A stretch of 52,382 bases of DNA from Winogradskyella sp. (GTDB taxonomy: Bacteria; Bacteroidota; Bacteroidia; Flavobacteriales; Flavobacteriaceae), in the NCBI RefSeq assembly GCF_025210595.1, contig NZ_JAOARH010000100.1:1-52382 (forward strand), written 5' to 3'. A program made the translations under genes and the position numbers. How positions within the stretch are numbered: the stretch's first letter is position 1; the number at the start of each line of letters is the position of its first letter. Below are positions 18,187 through 27,822 of this stretch, piece by piece. The notes below the pieces were generated by a model that did not search any database, was not told where the DNA came from, and was given only the letters and a program-made list of their open reading frames with translations.

Positions 18187-18194
18187 TATTTTTG
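18187..18194 (+). promoter_or_regulatory. Predicted -7 element of tpiA
   Basis: TATTTTTG fits TAnnTTTG; no TTG is visible at -33. The start codon is 63 bases downstream, after a REP-like hairpin. Confidence 0.4.
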
Positions 18195-18225
18195 TAATTC
18201 AAATTTAATAATCTAACTAATAAAA

Positions 18226-18254
18226 TTCCTTCCCTTTAGGAAGGTTAGGATGGG
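18226..18254. repeat. REP-like hairpin in the tpiA leader
   Basis: CCTTCC-cttta-GGAAGG (18228-18244) followed by TTAGGATGGGC ends four bases before the tpiA ATG. It is an inverted, diverged relative of the repeat at 8511-8552, and it would form a stem in the leader RNA near the start codon. Confidence 0.55.
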
Positions 18255-18257
18255 CTT

Positions 18258-19007
18258 ATGAGAAAACATATTGTCGCTGGCAATTGGAAAATGAATAATG
18301 GTTTAATTCAAACCGAAACTCTAATTGCAGAATTAAAAAAACAAGAAAAAACTTCAGATGCAGAGGTAATGATTGCACCAACCTTTACAAACTTATGGCA
18401 TGCCTTTCAATCTACTAGACAATATGATATTGAGGTTGTAGCGCAGAATATGCACTTTGCAGAAAATGGTGCTTATACAGGAGAAGTTAATGCAGATATG
18501 TTAAAAAGTATTGGTGTTAAAACTGTAATTCTTGGACATAGCGAGCGTAGAGCATATTTTAATGAAACAGACGAAGCGTTAGCTAAAAAAGTAGATGCGG
18601 CTTTAGCAAATGATATGCGAGTGATTTTTTGTTTTGGTGAAGAATTATCTGATCGTAAAGCAGGAAATGAAGAATCTGTAGTTGAGAGTCAAATAAAAAA
18701 TGCTTTATTTCACTTAGAGGCTGAAGCTTTTAAACACATTGTTTTAGCATACGAACCAGTTTGGGCAATAGGTACCGGAGAAACTGCAACACCAGACCAA
18801 GCACAAGATATGCATGCTTTTATTAGAAAAACTCTTGCAGAAAAGTATGGTAATGATGTAGCTGAATCAGTTTCTATTCTTTATGGAGGTAGCGTAAAAC
18901 CAAATAATGCCAAAGAAATTTTCTCTAAACCAGATGTGGATGGCGGACTAATTGGTGGAGCTTCATTAAAAGCAGAAGATTTCTTTGCTATAGTTAATGC
19001 TTTTTAG
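18258..19007 (+). CDS. tpiA: Triosephosphate isomerase
   Basis: TpiA interconverts glyceraldehyde-3-phosphate and dihydroxyacetone phosphate in glycolysis. The 249-residue TIM barrel has every catalytic residue: GNWKMN (Asn9, Lys11), GHSERR (His94) and AYEPVWAIGTG (Glu166). The phosphate-binding YGGSVKP and GLIGGASL motifs are also present. It is full length and followed by a palindrome and a strong terminator. Confidence 0.97.
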   Translation: MRKHIVAGNWKMNNGLIQTETLIAELKKQEKTSDAEVMIAPTFTNLWHAFQSTRQYDIEVVAQNMHFAENGAYTGEVNADMLKSIGVKTVILGHSERRAYFNETDEALAKKVDAALANDMRVIFCFGEELSDRKAGNEESVVESQIKNALFHLEAEAFKHIVLAYEPVWAIGTGETATPDQAQDMHAFIRKTLAEKYGNDVAESVSILYGGSVKPNNAKEIFSKPDVDGGLIGGASLKAEDFFAIVNAF

Positions 19008-19032
19008 ATATTAATAATAATTTTTCATGCTG

Positions 19033-19102
19033 TCCCGATAATTATCGGGATTGTTTTAGCATCTCATTATAGAATTCAGATTTCGACTTCGGTTTCGAAT
19101 TC
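19033..19102. repeat. Palindromes downstream of tpiA
   Basis: A perfect 18-bp palindrome (TCCCGATA-AT-TATCGGGA, 19033-19050) is followed by a weaker dyad framed by two GAATTC sites (19072-19102). The first resembles short palindromes dispersed in flavobacterial genomes. Confidence 0.5.
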
Positions 19103-19109
19103 AACTTTA

Positions 19110-19159
19110 TAAGGGTATTTCCTGAATTTTAATATTCAGAGAATACCCTTAATTTTTTT
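19110..19159 (+). terminator. Terminator of tpiA
   Basis: A two-part stem (AAGGGTATT/AATACCCTT, 19111-19119 with 19142-19150; CTGAAT/ATTCAG inside) is followed by a run of seven Ts. Confidence 0.85.
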
Positions 19160-19218
19160 CTAACATGTGGGTTTAACTTGCAATTAGTTATTAATCAGTT
19201 AATTTAAATTCTACAATC

Positions 19219-19854
19219 ATGAAAAATTTAAGCCAAATTTTAAGCGTTATTTTAATATTATGTTTAGTCACAGATATAGCAAATAGCCAGACATTAAAAG
19301 TTACAGGAGGTGTTAATTTAATGAGTATAGATACAGCATTAGAATCATCAAACGATGGTGATCCTAATGACGATCCAAATGATGACCCCGCAGATTTACC
19401 AGCTAGAGCATCTATTATTAATGGGAAAACTTCTAACAATCAAGCATCGTTTGTCTCAAAAAATGGTACAACTAACGAAACTGGGTTTTATTTAGGATTA
19501 GCGCTAAGCGACATTTCATTGTTTAATAATTTTGAATTACAACCAGAAGTAAGATTTGTAGCTGTCAAGGATTTTAATCAAATACAAGTGCCAGTGTTGT
19601 TAAGTTATAATATTACTGAAGAATTTCATGCCTTAGCAGGACCAAATTTAGCATTCTTATTAGATACAGGTGATGGAGTAAAATCATTCAATTTTGCTTT
19701 AGATTTTGGACTTTCCTATGATGTTTCTGATAAAATCGCATTAGATGCGAGATACGATTGGGGACTTACTAATCTTTTAGAAGATGGTGATAGTGATAAC
19801 TATATAAAAATAAACAATATTCAATTAGGTGTTGTTTATCGTTTTGGAAAATAA
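19219..19854 (+). CDS. Outer-membrane beta-barrel protein (porin-like, about 8 strands)
   Basis: The 211-residue protein has a signal peptide (about 1-23, ...IANSQ) and a short acidic repeat, DPNDDPNDDPAD (about 49-60), which recalls calcium-binding Asp-rich loops. Beta strands then end in QLGVVYRFGK with the aromatic C-terminus of small outer-membrane barrels. The exact function is unknown. It opens a series of surface and signalling genes; the next start is 23 bases downstream. Confidence 0.8.
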   Translation: MKNLSQILSVILILCLVTDIANSQTLKVTGGVNLMSIDTALESSNDGDPNDDPNDDPADLPARASIINGKTSNNQASFVSKNGTTNETGFYLGLALSDISLFNNFELQPEVRFVAVKDFNQIQVPVLLSYNITEEFHALAGPNLAFLLDTGDGVKSFNFALDFGLSYDVSDKIALDARYDWGLTNLLEDGDSDNYIKINNIQLGVVYRFGK

Positions 19855-19877
19855 TATCTCATTTAAGAATATAAAAG

Positions 19878-21659
19878 ATGAAAACGTTACAACAATACTT
19901 ATTTATAATAGTACTTATAGGTTTAAATATTAATGTTTTTGGACAGTGCGTTATTCCACCAGCAGATATGGTAAGTTGGTGGACAGGAGATAATAATACG
20001 CTAGATATTATTGGAACCAACGATGGTACACCTCAAAATGGTCTTGGTTATACAACAGGAATAGTAGACGAAGCCTTTTCGTTTGATGGAGTCAATGACT
20101 TTATTGAAGTACCACATAGCAATAATTTAGACCTTACAGGAGATATAACTATAGGGCTTTGGGTGAAACAAACTGTTTTTAATCCAGAAAATATGGTGTT
20201 ATGCAAAGGTGCCGAAGATGGAAATAATGCATATTCTATACGCTTTTCAGGGCAGATATTTGAATGTGTTTTTAAAGACAATTTAGGAACAGACATAATT
20301 TTGGGAGGTCCAGCATTTGAAGATTTTCAATGGCATCATTATGCATATGTTCGTCAAGGTAATCAACATCAAATTTATGCAGACGGTTTTGGCTTTGGTA
20401 TAGAATCGTTTACCAATCTACCGGCAAGTAGTTCTGGACTACCTTTAACAATGGGAGCACAATATAATAGCCAAAATAGTAATTATGTTAACTTTTTTGG
20501 TGGCGAAATGGATGAGGTTTCAATCTATAATAGAGCGCTGACAGAAAGTGAAATCCAAAGCATCTATAATGCAGGCTCAGAAGGAAAATGTGTTGATGAT
20601 ACAAATGCTTTGGGATATTTGTTTTGGGGAAATCAAACAACACAATCTTTAAACTATTCTAATTTAGATGGTTCAAATGAAACCGAGGTAATTAATCAAC
20701 AGACTTTAATAAGGCGAGTAAGGGTTAACGAAACAGAAAACAAAGTCTATTGGGCATTACCTTCTGAATCAAAGATTAAAAAATCCAACCTTAATGGATC
20801 AAATGTTGAAGATGTAATAACTACAACATCTGGTATTAATGTAGTTTCTATCGATAAGATTAATAATGCTATTTATTTCGTTGAAGGTAGTGATGGAATC
20901 ATAAAAAAATGCGACTTAAATGGTTTAAATCCACAAACTGTGGTTTCTGGTGTTGGCTATATTCAAGGAATAACTATTAATAATACGTTGAATAAGTTAT
21001 ACTGGACAGAATTTGATACAGGACTTTTAAAAAGAGCAAATTTAGATGGTACAAATATCGAAACATTGTTAACTACTACTGATGCGTTATTTGATGTCGT
21101 AGTTGATGCTACAAATGAGTTCTTATATTTTAGTAATAGAACAGGAGACACTGTTGAACGAGTTGATTTAGATGGAGGAAATAGAACAGTAATAGTCAAT
21201 GCTTCTGGAACTATTGGAGCTATTAGCTTAGATGTTATTAATGGTAAAATATATTGGACTTTTAATAATTCATCTGGTGCAAGTGGAATATCAGTAGCTA
21301 ACACTAATGGAACCAATCAAAACAACCTGATTAGTTCCGCAACTGCTGGTTTTTCAGGAGTTGATATAGCTATGGATGTAACATTATCTAATGATAGTTA
21401 TAAAGAAAAATTAAATGTTTCGATATTCCCAAACCCAGTAATAGATATTGTAACATTTGAATTTGATGAGCAATTAATAAATAATCATCGAGATTTAAAA
21501 TTGTCTATTATGGATGTAACAGGTAGAGTAGCTTTTAGTGATGTAAATTTGAATACAGTAACTAACATAGATGTTTCTTCGTTATCTAAAGGTATGTATT
21601 TATATACTATTAGCAATGATACTGAAATATTAAAATCAGGTAAATTAATTAAGAAGTGA
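19878..21659 (+). CDS. T9SS-secreted protein with LamG-like and YWTD-type repeat domains
   Basis: The 593-residue protein has a signal peptide (1-22) and a LamG/concanavalin-like domain (about 28-235; WWTGDNN, AFSFDGVNDFIEVP, GEMDEVSIYNRALTESEIQ). At least five beta-propeller repeats of the LDL-receptor YWTD type follow (about 245-500; the unit is roughly KxYWxxxxxxxIKKxNLDGSN). The C-terminus (about 517-593) is a type A T9SS sorting domain (FPNPVIDIVTF...GMYLYTI...GKLIKK). It should be a surface or secreted binding protein, probably for glycans or other proteins. Its stop overlaps the next start by one base. Confidence 0.88.
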   Translation: MKTLQQYLFIIVLIGLNINVFGQCVIPPADMVSWWTGDNNTLDIIGTNDGTPQNGLGYTTGIVDEAFSFDGVNDFIEVPHSNNLDLTGDITIGLWVKQTVFNPENMVLCKGAEDGNNAYSIRFSGQIFECVFKDNLGTDIILGGPAFEDFQWHHYAYVRQGNQHQIYADGFGFGIESFTNLPASSSGLPLTMGAQYNSQNSNYVNFFGGEMDEVSIYNRALTESEIQSIYNAGSEGKCVDDTNALGYLFWGNQTTQSLNYSNLDGSNETEVINQQTLIRRVRVNETENKVYWALPSESKIKKSNLNGSNVEDVITTTSGINVVSIDKINNAIYFVEGSDGIIKKCDLNGLNPQTVVSGVGYIQGITINNTLNKLYWTEFDTGLLKRANLDGTNIETLLTTTDALFDVVVDATNEFLYFSNRTGDTVERVDLDGGNRTVIVNASGTIGAISLDVINGKIYWTFNNSSGASGISVANTNGTNQNNLISSATAGFSGVDIAMDVTLSNDSYKEKLNVSIFPNPVIDIVTFEFDEQLINNHRDLKLSIMDVTGRVAFSDVNLNTVTNIDVSSLSKGMYLYTISNDTEILKSGKLIKK

Positions 21660-24211
21660 TGCGAGTTTTTCTAATAGTTTTTTGTTTGCCTCTATTTTGT
21701 TTTTCTCAAGTTGGGATTAATACTACTGATCCTGAAGCGTCATTAGATATTCGTTCTTCCAATCAAGCAACACCTTCCAATATCGATGGAATATTAATTC
21801 CAAAAATTGACGAATATCCAGCAACCAATCCAACAGCAGCACAAGATGGAATGCTAGTTTATGCCACAGGAAATGGAAGCGTTACAAAAGGGTTTTATTA
21901 TTGGAATAATACCACAACCTCATGGGTGCCTTTTACAGGTGCATCAATTGAAAGAATTGATGACTTAGTAGACGGTAAATCTGATAACGATGGTACAAAT
22001 GATGGGTCTTCTATTTTTTTAGGAATTAATGCTGGTGCTAATGATGATGGTACAGATAACCAAAGCATAGGCATTGGCTTTGAAACTTTAATATCAACTA
22101 CAACTGGCTTTAGAAATACTTCAATTGGCTATCAATCAATGTATCATAATTCCACCGGATCTGGCAATTCAGCAGTTGGACACTTTTCTTTAGCTCTTAA
22201 TACTACAGGTGTTTCAAATAGTGCTTTTGGTTCTAGTGCATTGCATTTAAATAGTTCAGGATCCTACAATTCAGCTTTTGGTCTTCAGGCGTTAAGACAA
22301 AATACTACGGGAAATTTTAACAGTGCTTTTGGTTTATATGGTTTGTATTTTAATGAAACTGGAGCTCAAAATTCTGTACTAGGTAATAATGCTTTAATGA
22401 ATAATGTTACTGGTAATAATAATGTAGCTATAGGTTACTATGCAGGAAGAAATACAAATGGAAATAGTAATGTATTTATAGGTAATAATACAGGAGCAAG
22501 TGGTAGTGATACTAAAAGTGGAAGTGTGTTTATTGGTAATGCTGCTGGATATGTCGAAAGCAATAGTAACCGATTGTATATTGAAAATTCTTCTAGTTCT
22601 AGTCCATTAATTTATGGAGAATTTGATAATGATTTAGTAAGAACTAATGGAGATTTAGAGGTAGTAAAAACTACAAATTCAACATTAAAAGTAAAAACTA
22701 ATGATGGTAATTCGTCTTCTTTATCATTACTTGAAGGTGCAGATTATGGATTTGAATTTCTATATACAGGTTTTGATGATAGGTTGAATTTATGGTCTAG
22801 AACCTTTGCTGGCAATGAAGGACAAAGAATGACATGGCTTAAAGACGGTAAAGTTGGTATGAATGATACCTCACCAGATGCAAGATTAGATATTGAAGCT
22901 ATAAACCAAGCCACACCAAATAATACAGATGGTATTTTAATTCCACGAATAGATACATTTCCAACTACAAATCCTGGAGTTAACCAAAATGGAATGTTGG
23001 TCTTTTTAACCTTAGATAATTCATTCTATTATTGGAATAATTCAGCAACTTTATGGCAGAAAATAAGTGGTGTTGAGCGTATAGATGATTTGATTGATGG
23101 TAAATCGGATAACGACGGAAGTAATAATGGGTCCTCTATTTTTTTAGGAGTTAACGCAGGTGCAAATGATAATAGCACAGATAATAGAAATGTGGCAATA
23201 GGGTATTATGCAATGAACGATAATACTACTGGAGATAATAATTCGGCTTTAGGTCATTTAAGTTTGTCAAGTAATACCTCTGGAGATTATAATGTAGCCA
23301 TTGGTAATAGAAGTTTACGTGTTTCAACTGTTGGTAATCAAAATACTGCTGTAGGGTTTGAGGCATTAGAAATTAATACAGGAAATTATAACACTGCTGT
23401 TGGTTATATAGCATTAGATAGTAATACTTCTGGGTATGGTAATACAGCTATTGGAAATCAGGCCATGTCTACTACTAATACAGGAGATTCAAATACCTCA
23501 ATAGGATATCGTTCAATGTTAGATAATACGTCTGGAGACCATAATGTTGCTGTAGGATATCATGCTTTACAGAACAACACTACAGCAAATAATAATGTTG
23601 CTATTGGATATAATACATTAAGCAGTATAACAACAGGTTATTCTAATACAGCTATAGGTTCAGGAGCTGGTGCTGCAGGAGCAACTTTTTATAATACTAC
23701 TGCCTTAGGAAATGGAGCAGCACCAAATTCACCTAATCAAGTGCGCTTAGGAAATGCAAGTGTTTCGGTTATTGGAGGTTATTCTAATTGGTCAAATTTT
23801 TCAGATAGACGATTAAAAACAAATATCCAAGAAAATGTTGTTGGTTTAGAGTTTATCAAAAAGTTACGACCTGTAAGTTATAATTACGATATGGATGCTA
23901 TTGCACGTTTTGAAAAAACACCAGATAGTTTACGACTTAGAGATGCAGAACGTTTAAAAGCACAAGAAATACAAACAGGATTCATAGCACAAGAAGTAGA
24001 AGCTGCTGCTATAGAAGTTGGTTTTGATTTTCACGGTATTGTAAAACCTTATGATGCTAATGGAACGTATGCCTTAAGATATGCAGAGTTTGTAGTGCCT
24101 ATAGTAAAAGCAATGCAAGAGCAACAAACTATTATTGAAGCACAACAAGAAGAACTTATTGCTTTGAGAAAAGAAATAGAAGACATCAAAGCACTTTTAA
24201 AGAAACAATAA
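21659..24211 (+). CDS. YadA-like head-repeat protein with C-terminal S74 intramolecular chaperone
   Basis: The 850-residue protein begins at ATG 21659 (TGATG overlap with the previous stop; the GTG one codon earlier is less likely) and has a signal peptide (about 1-17). The body has two copies of a block, IDGILIPKID...GKSDNDG...SSIFLGINAGAND, each followed by many 14- to 17-residue repeats of the form TGxxNxAxGxxAL, typical of trimeric autotransporter heads. The C-terminus (about 705-800) is a peptidase S74 / tailspike chaperone domain (SDRRLKTNI, GFIAQEVE) that trimerises and may cleave itself, then a coiled coil (about 815-850). No YadA membrane anchor is present. It is probably a trimeric surface adhesin. 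Confidence 0.85.
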   Translation: MRVFLIVFCLPLFCFSQVGINTTDPEASLDIRSSNQATPSNIDGILIPKIDEYPATNPTAAQDGMLVYATGNGSVTKGFYYWNNTTTSWVPFTGASIERIDDLVDGKSDNDGTNDGSSIFLGINAGANDDGTDNQSIGIGFETLISTTTGFRNTSIGYQSMYHNSTGSGNSAVGHFSLALNTTGVSNSAFGSSALHLNSSGSYNSAFGLQALRQNTTGNFNSAFGLYGLYFNETGAQNSVLGNNALMNNVTGNNNVAIGYYAGRNTNGNSNVFIGNNTGASGSDTKSGSVFIGNAAGYVESNSNRLYIENSSSSSPLIYGEFDNDLVRTNGDLEVVKTTNSTLKVKTNDGNSSSLSLLEGADYGFEFLYTGFDDRLNLWSRTFAGNEGQRMTWLKDGKVGMNDTSPDARLDIEAINQATPNNTDGILIPRIDTFPTTNPGVNQNGMLVFLTLDNSFYYWNNSATLWQKISGVERIDDLIDGKSDNDGSNNGSSIFLGVNAGANDNSTDNRNVAIGYYAMNDNTTGDNNSALGHLSLSSNTSGDYNVAIGNRSLRVSTVGNQNTAVGFEALEINTGNYNTAVGYIALDSNTSGYGNTAIGNQAMSTTNTGDSNTSIGYRSMLDNTSGDHNVAVGYHALQNNTTANNNVAIGYNTLSSITTGYSNTAIGSGAGAAGATFYNTTALGNGAAPNSPNQVRLGNASVSVIGGYSNWSNFSDRRLKTNIQENVVGLEFIKKLRPVSYNYDMDAIARFEKTPDSLRLRDAERLKAQEIQTGFIAQEVEAAAIEVGFDFHGIVKPYDANGTYALRYAEFVVPIVKAMQEQQTIIEAQQEELIALRKEIEDIKALLKKQ

Positions 24212-24242
24212 GATTATTAACTTAGAGGCAAATCATTTTATT

Positions 24243-26183
24243 TTGAAAAAGCAATTTATTTTATATCTCAGTTTTCTATGTGTACTTATTTCTTTTTCGC
24301 AGAATACTGTACAACAAGATAGTTTGTTGAATGTCATTAAAACAACAACGAATGTAGAAGACAAAGCTAGCGCTCATGGAAAATATGCATGGTTAAACTT
24401 AATGAGTGATTTACAGTTAGCTGAAAAACATCTAGATACTTCATTAGCCTTATACTCTCAGATTCAAAATGAAAAAGGAATTGCCAGGTCTAATTATCGT
24501 TTTGCGGTTTTATATAGACTTCAAGGAGCATATGATAAAGGACTTACGCATATTGAAGAATCTTTAAAATTTGCACAACACTCTAATGACTCGCTAAGTA
24601 TAGCTAATAATCTTTTTCAAAAAGCAGTTATATATTCTCTTAAAGGTGATTACGATAAGGGGCTAGAAGTGTATATGAAGATATTGTCGGTTTATGAAGC
24701 AATGGACTTTAAGAAGGGTATTGGCTTAACCTTAAATAGTATTGGTATAACTTATGGTGATTTGGGTAAGCATGAGGATGCGATACGCAATTATAAGAAA
24801 GCTATAGAAATTCATGAAGCAAGTAATGACTCTGTTAATCTACCTAATGTTTATGGCAATTTAGCGCTTACATACTCTAATCAAAAAAAACACGATTTAG
24901 CATTAGAGTATTATAGTAAAGCGCGCGATATAGATATAGCTACAAACAATAATTGGGGACTAGCCATAAATAGTGAAAATATAGGTTTGGTACTGCAAGA
25001 GCAAGGCAAGTATGGCGAAGCAATTAGTTTTTTTGAGCAAGCACGAAGCATTTTTGAAAAGAATAAACTAACAGCAGACCTTTCAAGAGTATATGCCAAT
25101 TTAGGAAACGCATATTTTTTATTAGGTGATTTAAATAAAAGTAAATCGTATTTACAATCGGCATTAGAAAATAAAACAGATTCTAAAAAAGTTACCATGG
25201 AGATCCATTCTAACTTATCTAAACTATATAAGAAGATGGGGAGATATGGATTGGCATTAAATCATTACGAAGATTATACGATTTATAAGGATAGTGTATT
25301 TGAAGAAGATCGTATTAAAAATATAAATGACCTTCAATTAAAGTACGAAACCACAAAGAAAAACAAAGAAATTGCAGAGCAACAATTAGAATTAAACAAA
25401 AAAGAAGGTGAAATTCTAAAGAAAAGCTCTCAAATAATTTACATGACAGGAATTGCAATTTTTCTTCTTGTAGCAACAATTTTAGTGTATTTGGTGTTTC
25501 AGCAAAAACAAAAACGCAAAAACCAAGAAATATTAACGCTAAAGCGTGAATATCAAATAAAGGCCTTAGAATCTTTAATTGAAGGCGAAGAAAAAGAACG
25601 CTTTAGAATAGCAAAAGAATTGCACGATGGTGTTAATGGTGATTTGTCTGCCATAAAGCATAAGTTGTCGTCTTTATTAGAGATGAATAACAAAGTCATT
25701 AATGAAGCAATAACCATGATAGATGATTCTTGTGAGCAAGTAAGAGCTATTTCGCACAATTTAGTACCACCTTCATTAGAAAATTTTAACTTAGTTGAAG
25801 CCACTGAAAATTATTGTGATAATTTAAATGCTGTAAATAAGGAGTCTATTACTTTTCAATATATAGGAGAAGCAGTGCAAATGTCTAAAAAAGCTGAGGT
25901 GAATGTTTTTAGAATTATTCAAGAATTAGTGACTAATGCATTAAAGCATGCTGAAGCTAACGAAATTAATGTGCAGATAAGTAATAGAGATCAACTACTT
26001 CAAATTACTGTAGAAGACAATGGGAAAGGGTTTGATAAAAATACCATAGAAAGTAAAGGTATAGGTTTAAGCAATATACAGTCTAGAGTAGAATATTTAA
26101 ACGCAGAAATAGATATGTTGTCTAATGATAAAGGCACATCTTGTGCAATTGATATAGATTTAAATACATTAAATGATAACTAA
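24243..26183 (+). CDS. TPR-containing sensor histidine kinase (NarL-partner type)
   Basis: The 646-residue protein starts at TTG 24243 with a signal peptide (about 1-20), followed by periplasmic tetratricopeptide repeats (about 60-340). A coiled segment and one membrane helix (about 399-420) follow, then a HisKA_3 domain with the phospho-acceptor in RIAKELHDGVNGDLS (His461) and an HATPase domain (EDNGKGFD, GIGLSNIQSRV). The periplasmic TPRs should sense protein partners, plausibly the surface proteins encoded upstream. It overlaps the response-regulator gene by 11 bases. Confidence 0.92.
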   Translation: MKKQFILYLSFLCVLISFSQNTVQQDSLLNVIKTTTNVEDKASAHGKYAWLNLMSDLQLAEKHLDTSLALYSQIQNEKGIARSNYRFAVLYRLQGAYDKGLTHIEESLKFAQHSNDSLSIANNLFQKAVIYSLKGDYDKGLEVYMKILSVYEAMDFKKGIGLTLNSIGITYGDLGKHEDAIRNYKKAIEIHEASNDSVNLPNVYGNLALTYSNQKKHDLALEYYSKARDIDIATNNNWGLAINSENIGLVLQEQGKYGEAISFFEQARSIFEKNKLTADLSRVYANLGNAYFLLGDLNKSKSYLQSALENKTDSKKVTMEIHSNLSKLYKKMGRYGLALNHYEDYTIYKDSVFEEDRIKNINDLQLKYETTKKNKEIAEQQLELNKKEGEILKKSSQIIYMTGIAIFLLVATILVYLVFQQKQKRKNQEILTLKREYQIKALESLIEGEEKERFRIAKELHDGVNGDLSAIKHKLSSLLEMNNKVINEAITMIDDSCEQVRAISHNLVPPSLENFNLVEATENYCDNLNAVNKESITFQYIGEAVQMSKKAEVNVFRIIQELVTNALKHAEANEINVQISNRDQLLQITVEDNGKGFDKNTIESKGIGLSNIQSRVEYLNAEIDMLSNDKGTSCAIDIDLNTLNDN

Positions 26184-26808
26184 AATAGCGATAACAGATG
26201 ACCATGTTATGGTGCTTAAAGGCATAGAATCTTTACTAGCAAACACTAAAGAGATAGATGTTGTTGCAACCTATTGTAATGCTCAAGAAACTCTTGATGG
26301 ACTAAAAAAAGTTAATTCAGATGTTCTTTTGTTAGATATCAATTTGCCAGATCTTAACGGAATTGATTTAAGCAAACAATTGCTTAAACAGCATCCAGAT
26401 TTAAAGATAATTGCGCTTACTAATTTTGAAGACATCTCTTTTGTAAAACGTATGCTTAAAAATGGAGTACATGGTTACTTGTTGAAGAATACGGACAAAA
26501 TTGAATTGATTGAAGCTTTAAAAACAGTATTGTCAGGTAATTTATATGTTCAAAAAAGCATTAATGATAAACTGCTAAATCAAATGTCTTCTAAGCCAAT
26601 AAATAATGGTTTAAATATAAAGTTGACAAGAAGAGAACATGATGTGTTAGTTGGTATTTCTGAAGAATTAACAACACAAGAAATATCAGAGAAATTATTT
26701 ATTAGCCCAAAAACAGTTGAAACACATCGCATGAATATAATGAGCAAACTAGGTGCAAAAAATAGTGTTGGCATTATTAAAATAGCCCTAGAAAAACAGT
26801 TGCTTTAA
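26173..26808 (+). CDS. LuxR/NarL-family response regulator
   Basis: The 211-residue protein has a receiver domain (1-120; phospho-acceptor Asp55 in LLLDINLPD, Thr and Lys in IIALTNF and YLLKNT) and a GerE-type helix-turn-helix (about 145-205; LTRREHDVL, ISPKTVETHRMNIMSKLGAKN). It is the evident partner of the kinase encoded just upstream, with an 11-base overlap. Its targets are unknown; the surface-protein genes before it are the first candidates. A terminator follows. Confidence 0.94.
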   Translation: MITKIAITDDHVMVLKGIESLLANTKEIDVVATYCNAQETLDGLKKVNSDVLLLDINLPDLNGIDLSKQLLKQHPDLKIIALTNFEDISFVKRMLKNGVHGYLLKNTDKIELIEALKTVLSGNLYVQKSINDKLLNQMSSKPINNGLNIKLTRREHDVLVGISEELTTQEISEKLFISPKTVETHRMNIMSKLGAKNSVGIIKIALEKQLL

Positions 26809-26844
26809 AAATATTAAATCTTTAGATGTAGGGATCTAGAGTAG

Positions 26845-26882
26845 AGCATTTGTCAGTTATAATTGATGAATGCTTTTTTTAT
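26845..26882 (+). terminator. Terminator of the two-component operon
   Basis: AGCATT/AATGCT (26845-26850 with 26869-26874), an inner stem around a TATA loop, and seven Ts follow the regulator stop. Confidence 0.75.
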
Positions 26883-26901
26883 TATCCAAGTATTATTGAT
26901 G

Positions 26902-26909
26902 TAACTTTG
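26902..26909 (+). promoter_or_regulatory. Predicted -7 element of prmA
   Basis: TAACTTTG fits TAnnTTTG and lies 17 bases before the prmA start; the -33 TTG is not obvious. Confidence 0.5.
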
Positions 26910-26926
26910 CATTTTAAATTAAGATT

Positions 26927-27763
26927 ATGTCTAATACAGTTTATATAGGTTACGATTTTAAGGTTGAACCTTTGCAACCAGCAACAGAAATATTAATTGC
27001 AGAGTTAGGTTATGCTGGCTTTGAAAGTTTTGTAGAAAGTGCTGAAGGAGTAACCGCTTACATTCAAAAGGAGGATTGGAATGCTTTTATTTTAGAAGAT
27101 ATTCATATTCTTAATTCAGATGAATTTAAAATCACTTACGATTTTAATGAAATTGAACAAACCAATTGGAATGCGGAATGGGAAAAGAACTTTAAGCCTA
27201 TTGTAGTTGATGGTTTGGTAACGGTTCGTGCGCCATTTCATGATGAACCAGATACGAAATACGATTTAATTATAGAACCAAAAATGAGTTTTGGTACAGG
27301 ACATCATGAAACTACCCACATGATGATTCAGCATATTTTAAAAAATGATTTCAAGAGTAAATCGGTTTTAGATATGGGTTGCGGAACTGGCGTTTTAGCT
27401 ATTCTTGCAGAAAAAGTAGGGGCAACGCAACTCGAAGCTATAGATATAGATAACTGGTGCTATTTAAATAGCTTAGAAAATGTTGAGCGTAATAATTGTA
27501 AGCACATTTCAGTGTATGAAGGAGATGTAAAGCTTTTAGAAGGAAAACATTATGATACAATTATAGCTAACATTAACAGAAACATACTATTAGCAGATAT
27601 TTCAAAATATACCGAATGCTTAAATGAAGGTGGATCTTTGTTTTTAAGTGGTTTTTATGAAGAAGACATTCCTTTAATTGAAGCAGAATGTAACAAATAC
27701 ATGTTAAAATTAGATGAAATTATACAAAGAGGTAAGTGGGTGTCGTTAAAATTCCTAAATTAG
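26927..27763 (+). CDS. prmA: Ribosomal protein L11 methyltransferase
   Basis: PrmA methylates ribosomal protein L11 using S-adenosylmethionine. The 278-residue protein has the linker motif SFGTGHHETTHMM and the SAM-binding loop VLDMGCGTGVLAI. It also has the family-specific NINRNILL at the position of the catalytic NPP-like motif. It is full length. clpS follows 59 bases later on the same strand, an order common in flavobacteria. Confidence 0.94.
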   Translation: MSNTVYIGYDFKVEPLQPATEILIAELGYAGFESFVESAEGVTAYIQKEDWNAFILEDIHILNSDEFKITYDFNEIEQTNWNAEWEKNFKPIVVDGLVTVRAPFHDEPDTKYDLIIEPKMSFGTGHHETTHMMIQHILKNDFKSKSVLDMGCGTGVLAILAEKVGATQLEAIDIDNWCYLNSLENVERNNCKHISVYEGDVKLLEGKHYDTIIANINRNILLADISKYTECLNEGGSLFLSGFYEEDIPLIEAECNKYMLKLDEIIQRGKWVSLKFLN

Positions 27764-27822
27764 TATTAGGGAAACGATGTGTTAAAACAGTGATAATTCC
27801 TCAAATTCGATAGAATTAAATT

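Noticed and set aside
21900-23800. Tandem repeats that might suggest a CRISPR or minisatellite
   Set aside because: The repeats are protein-level head repeats (TGxxNxAxG) with varied codons, in an intact reading frame.
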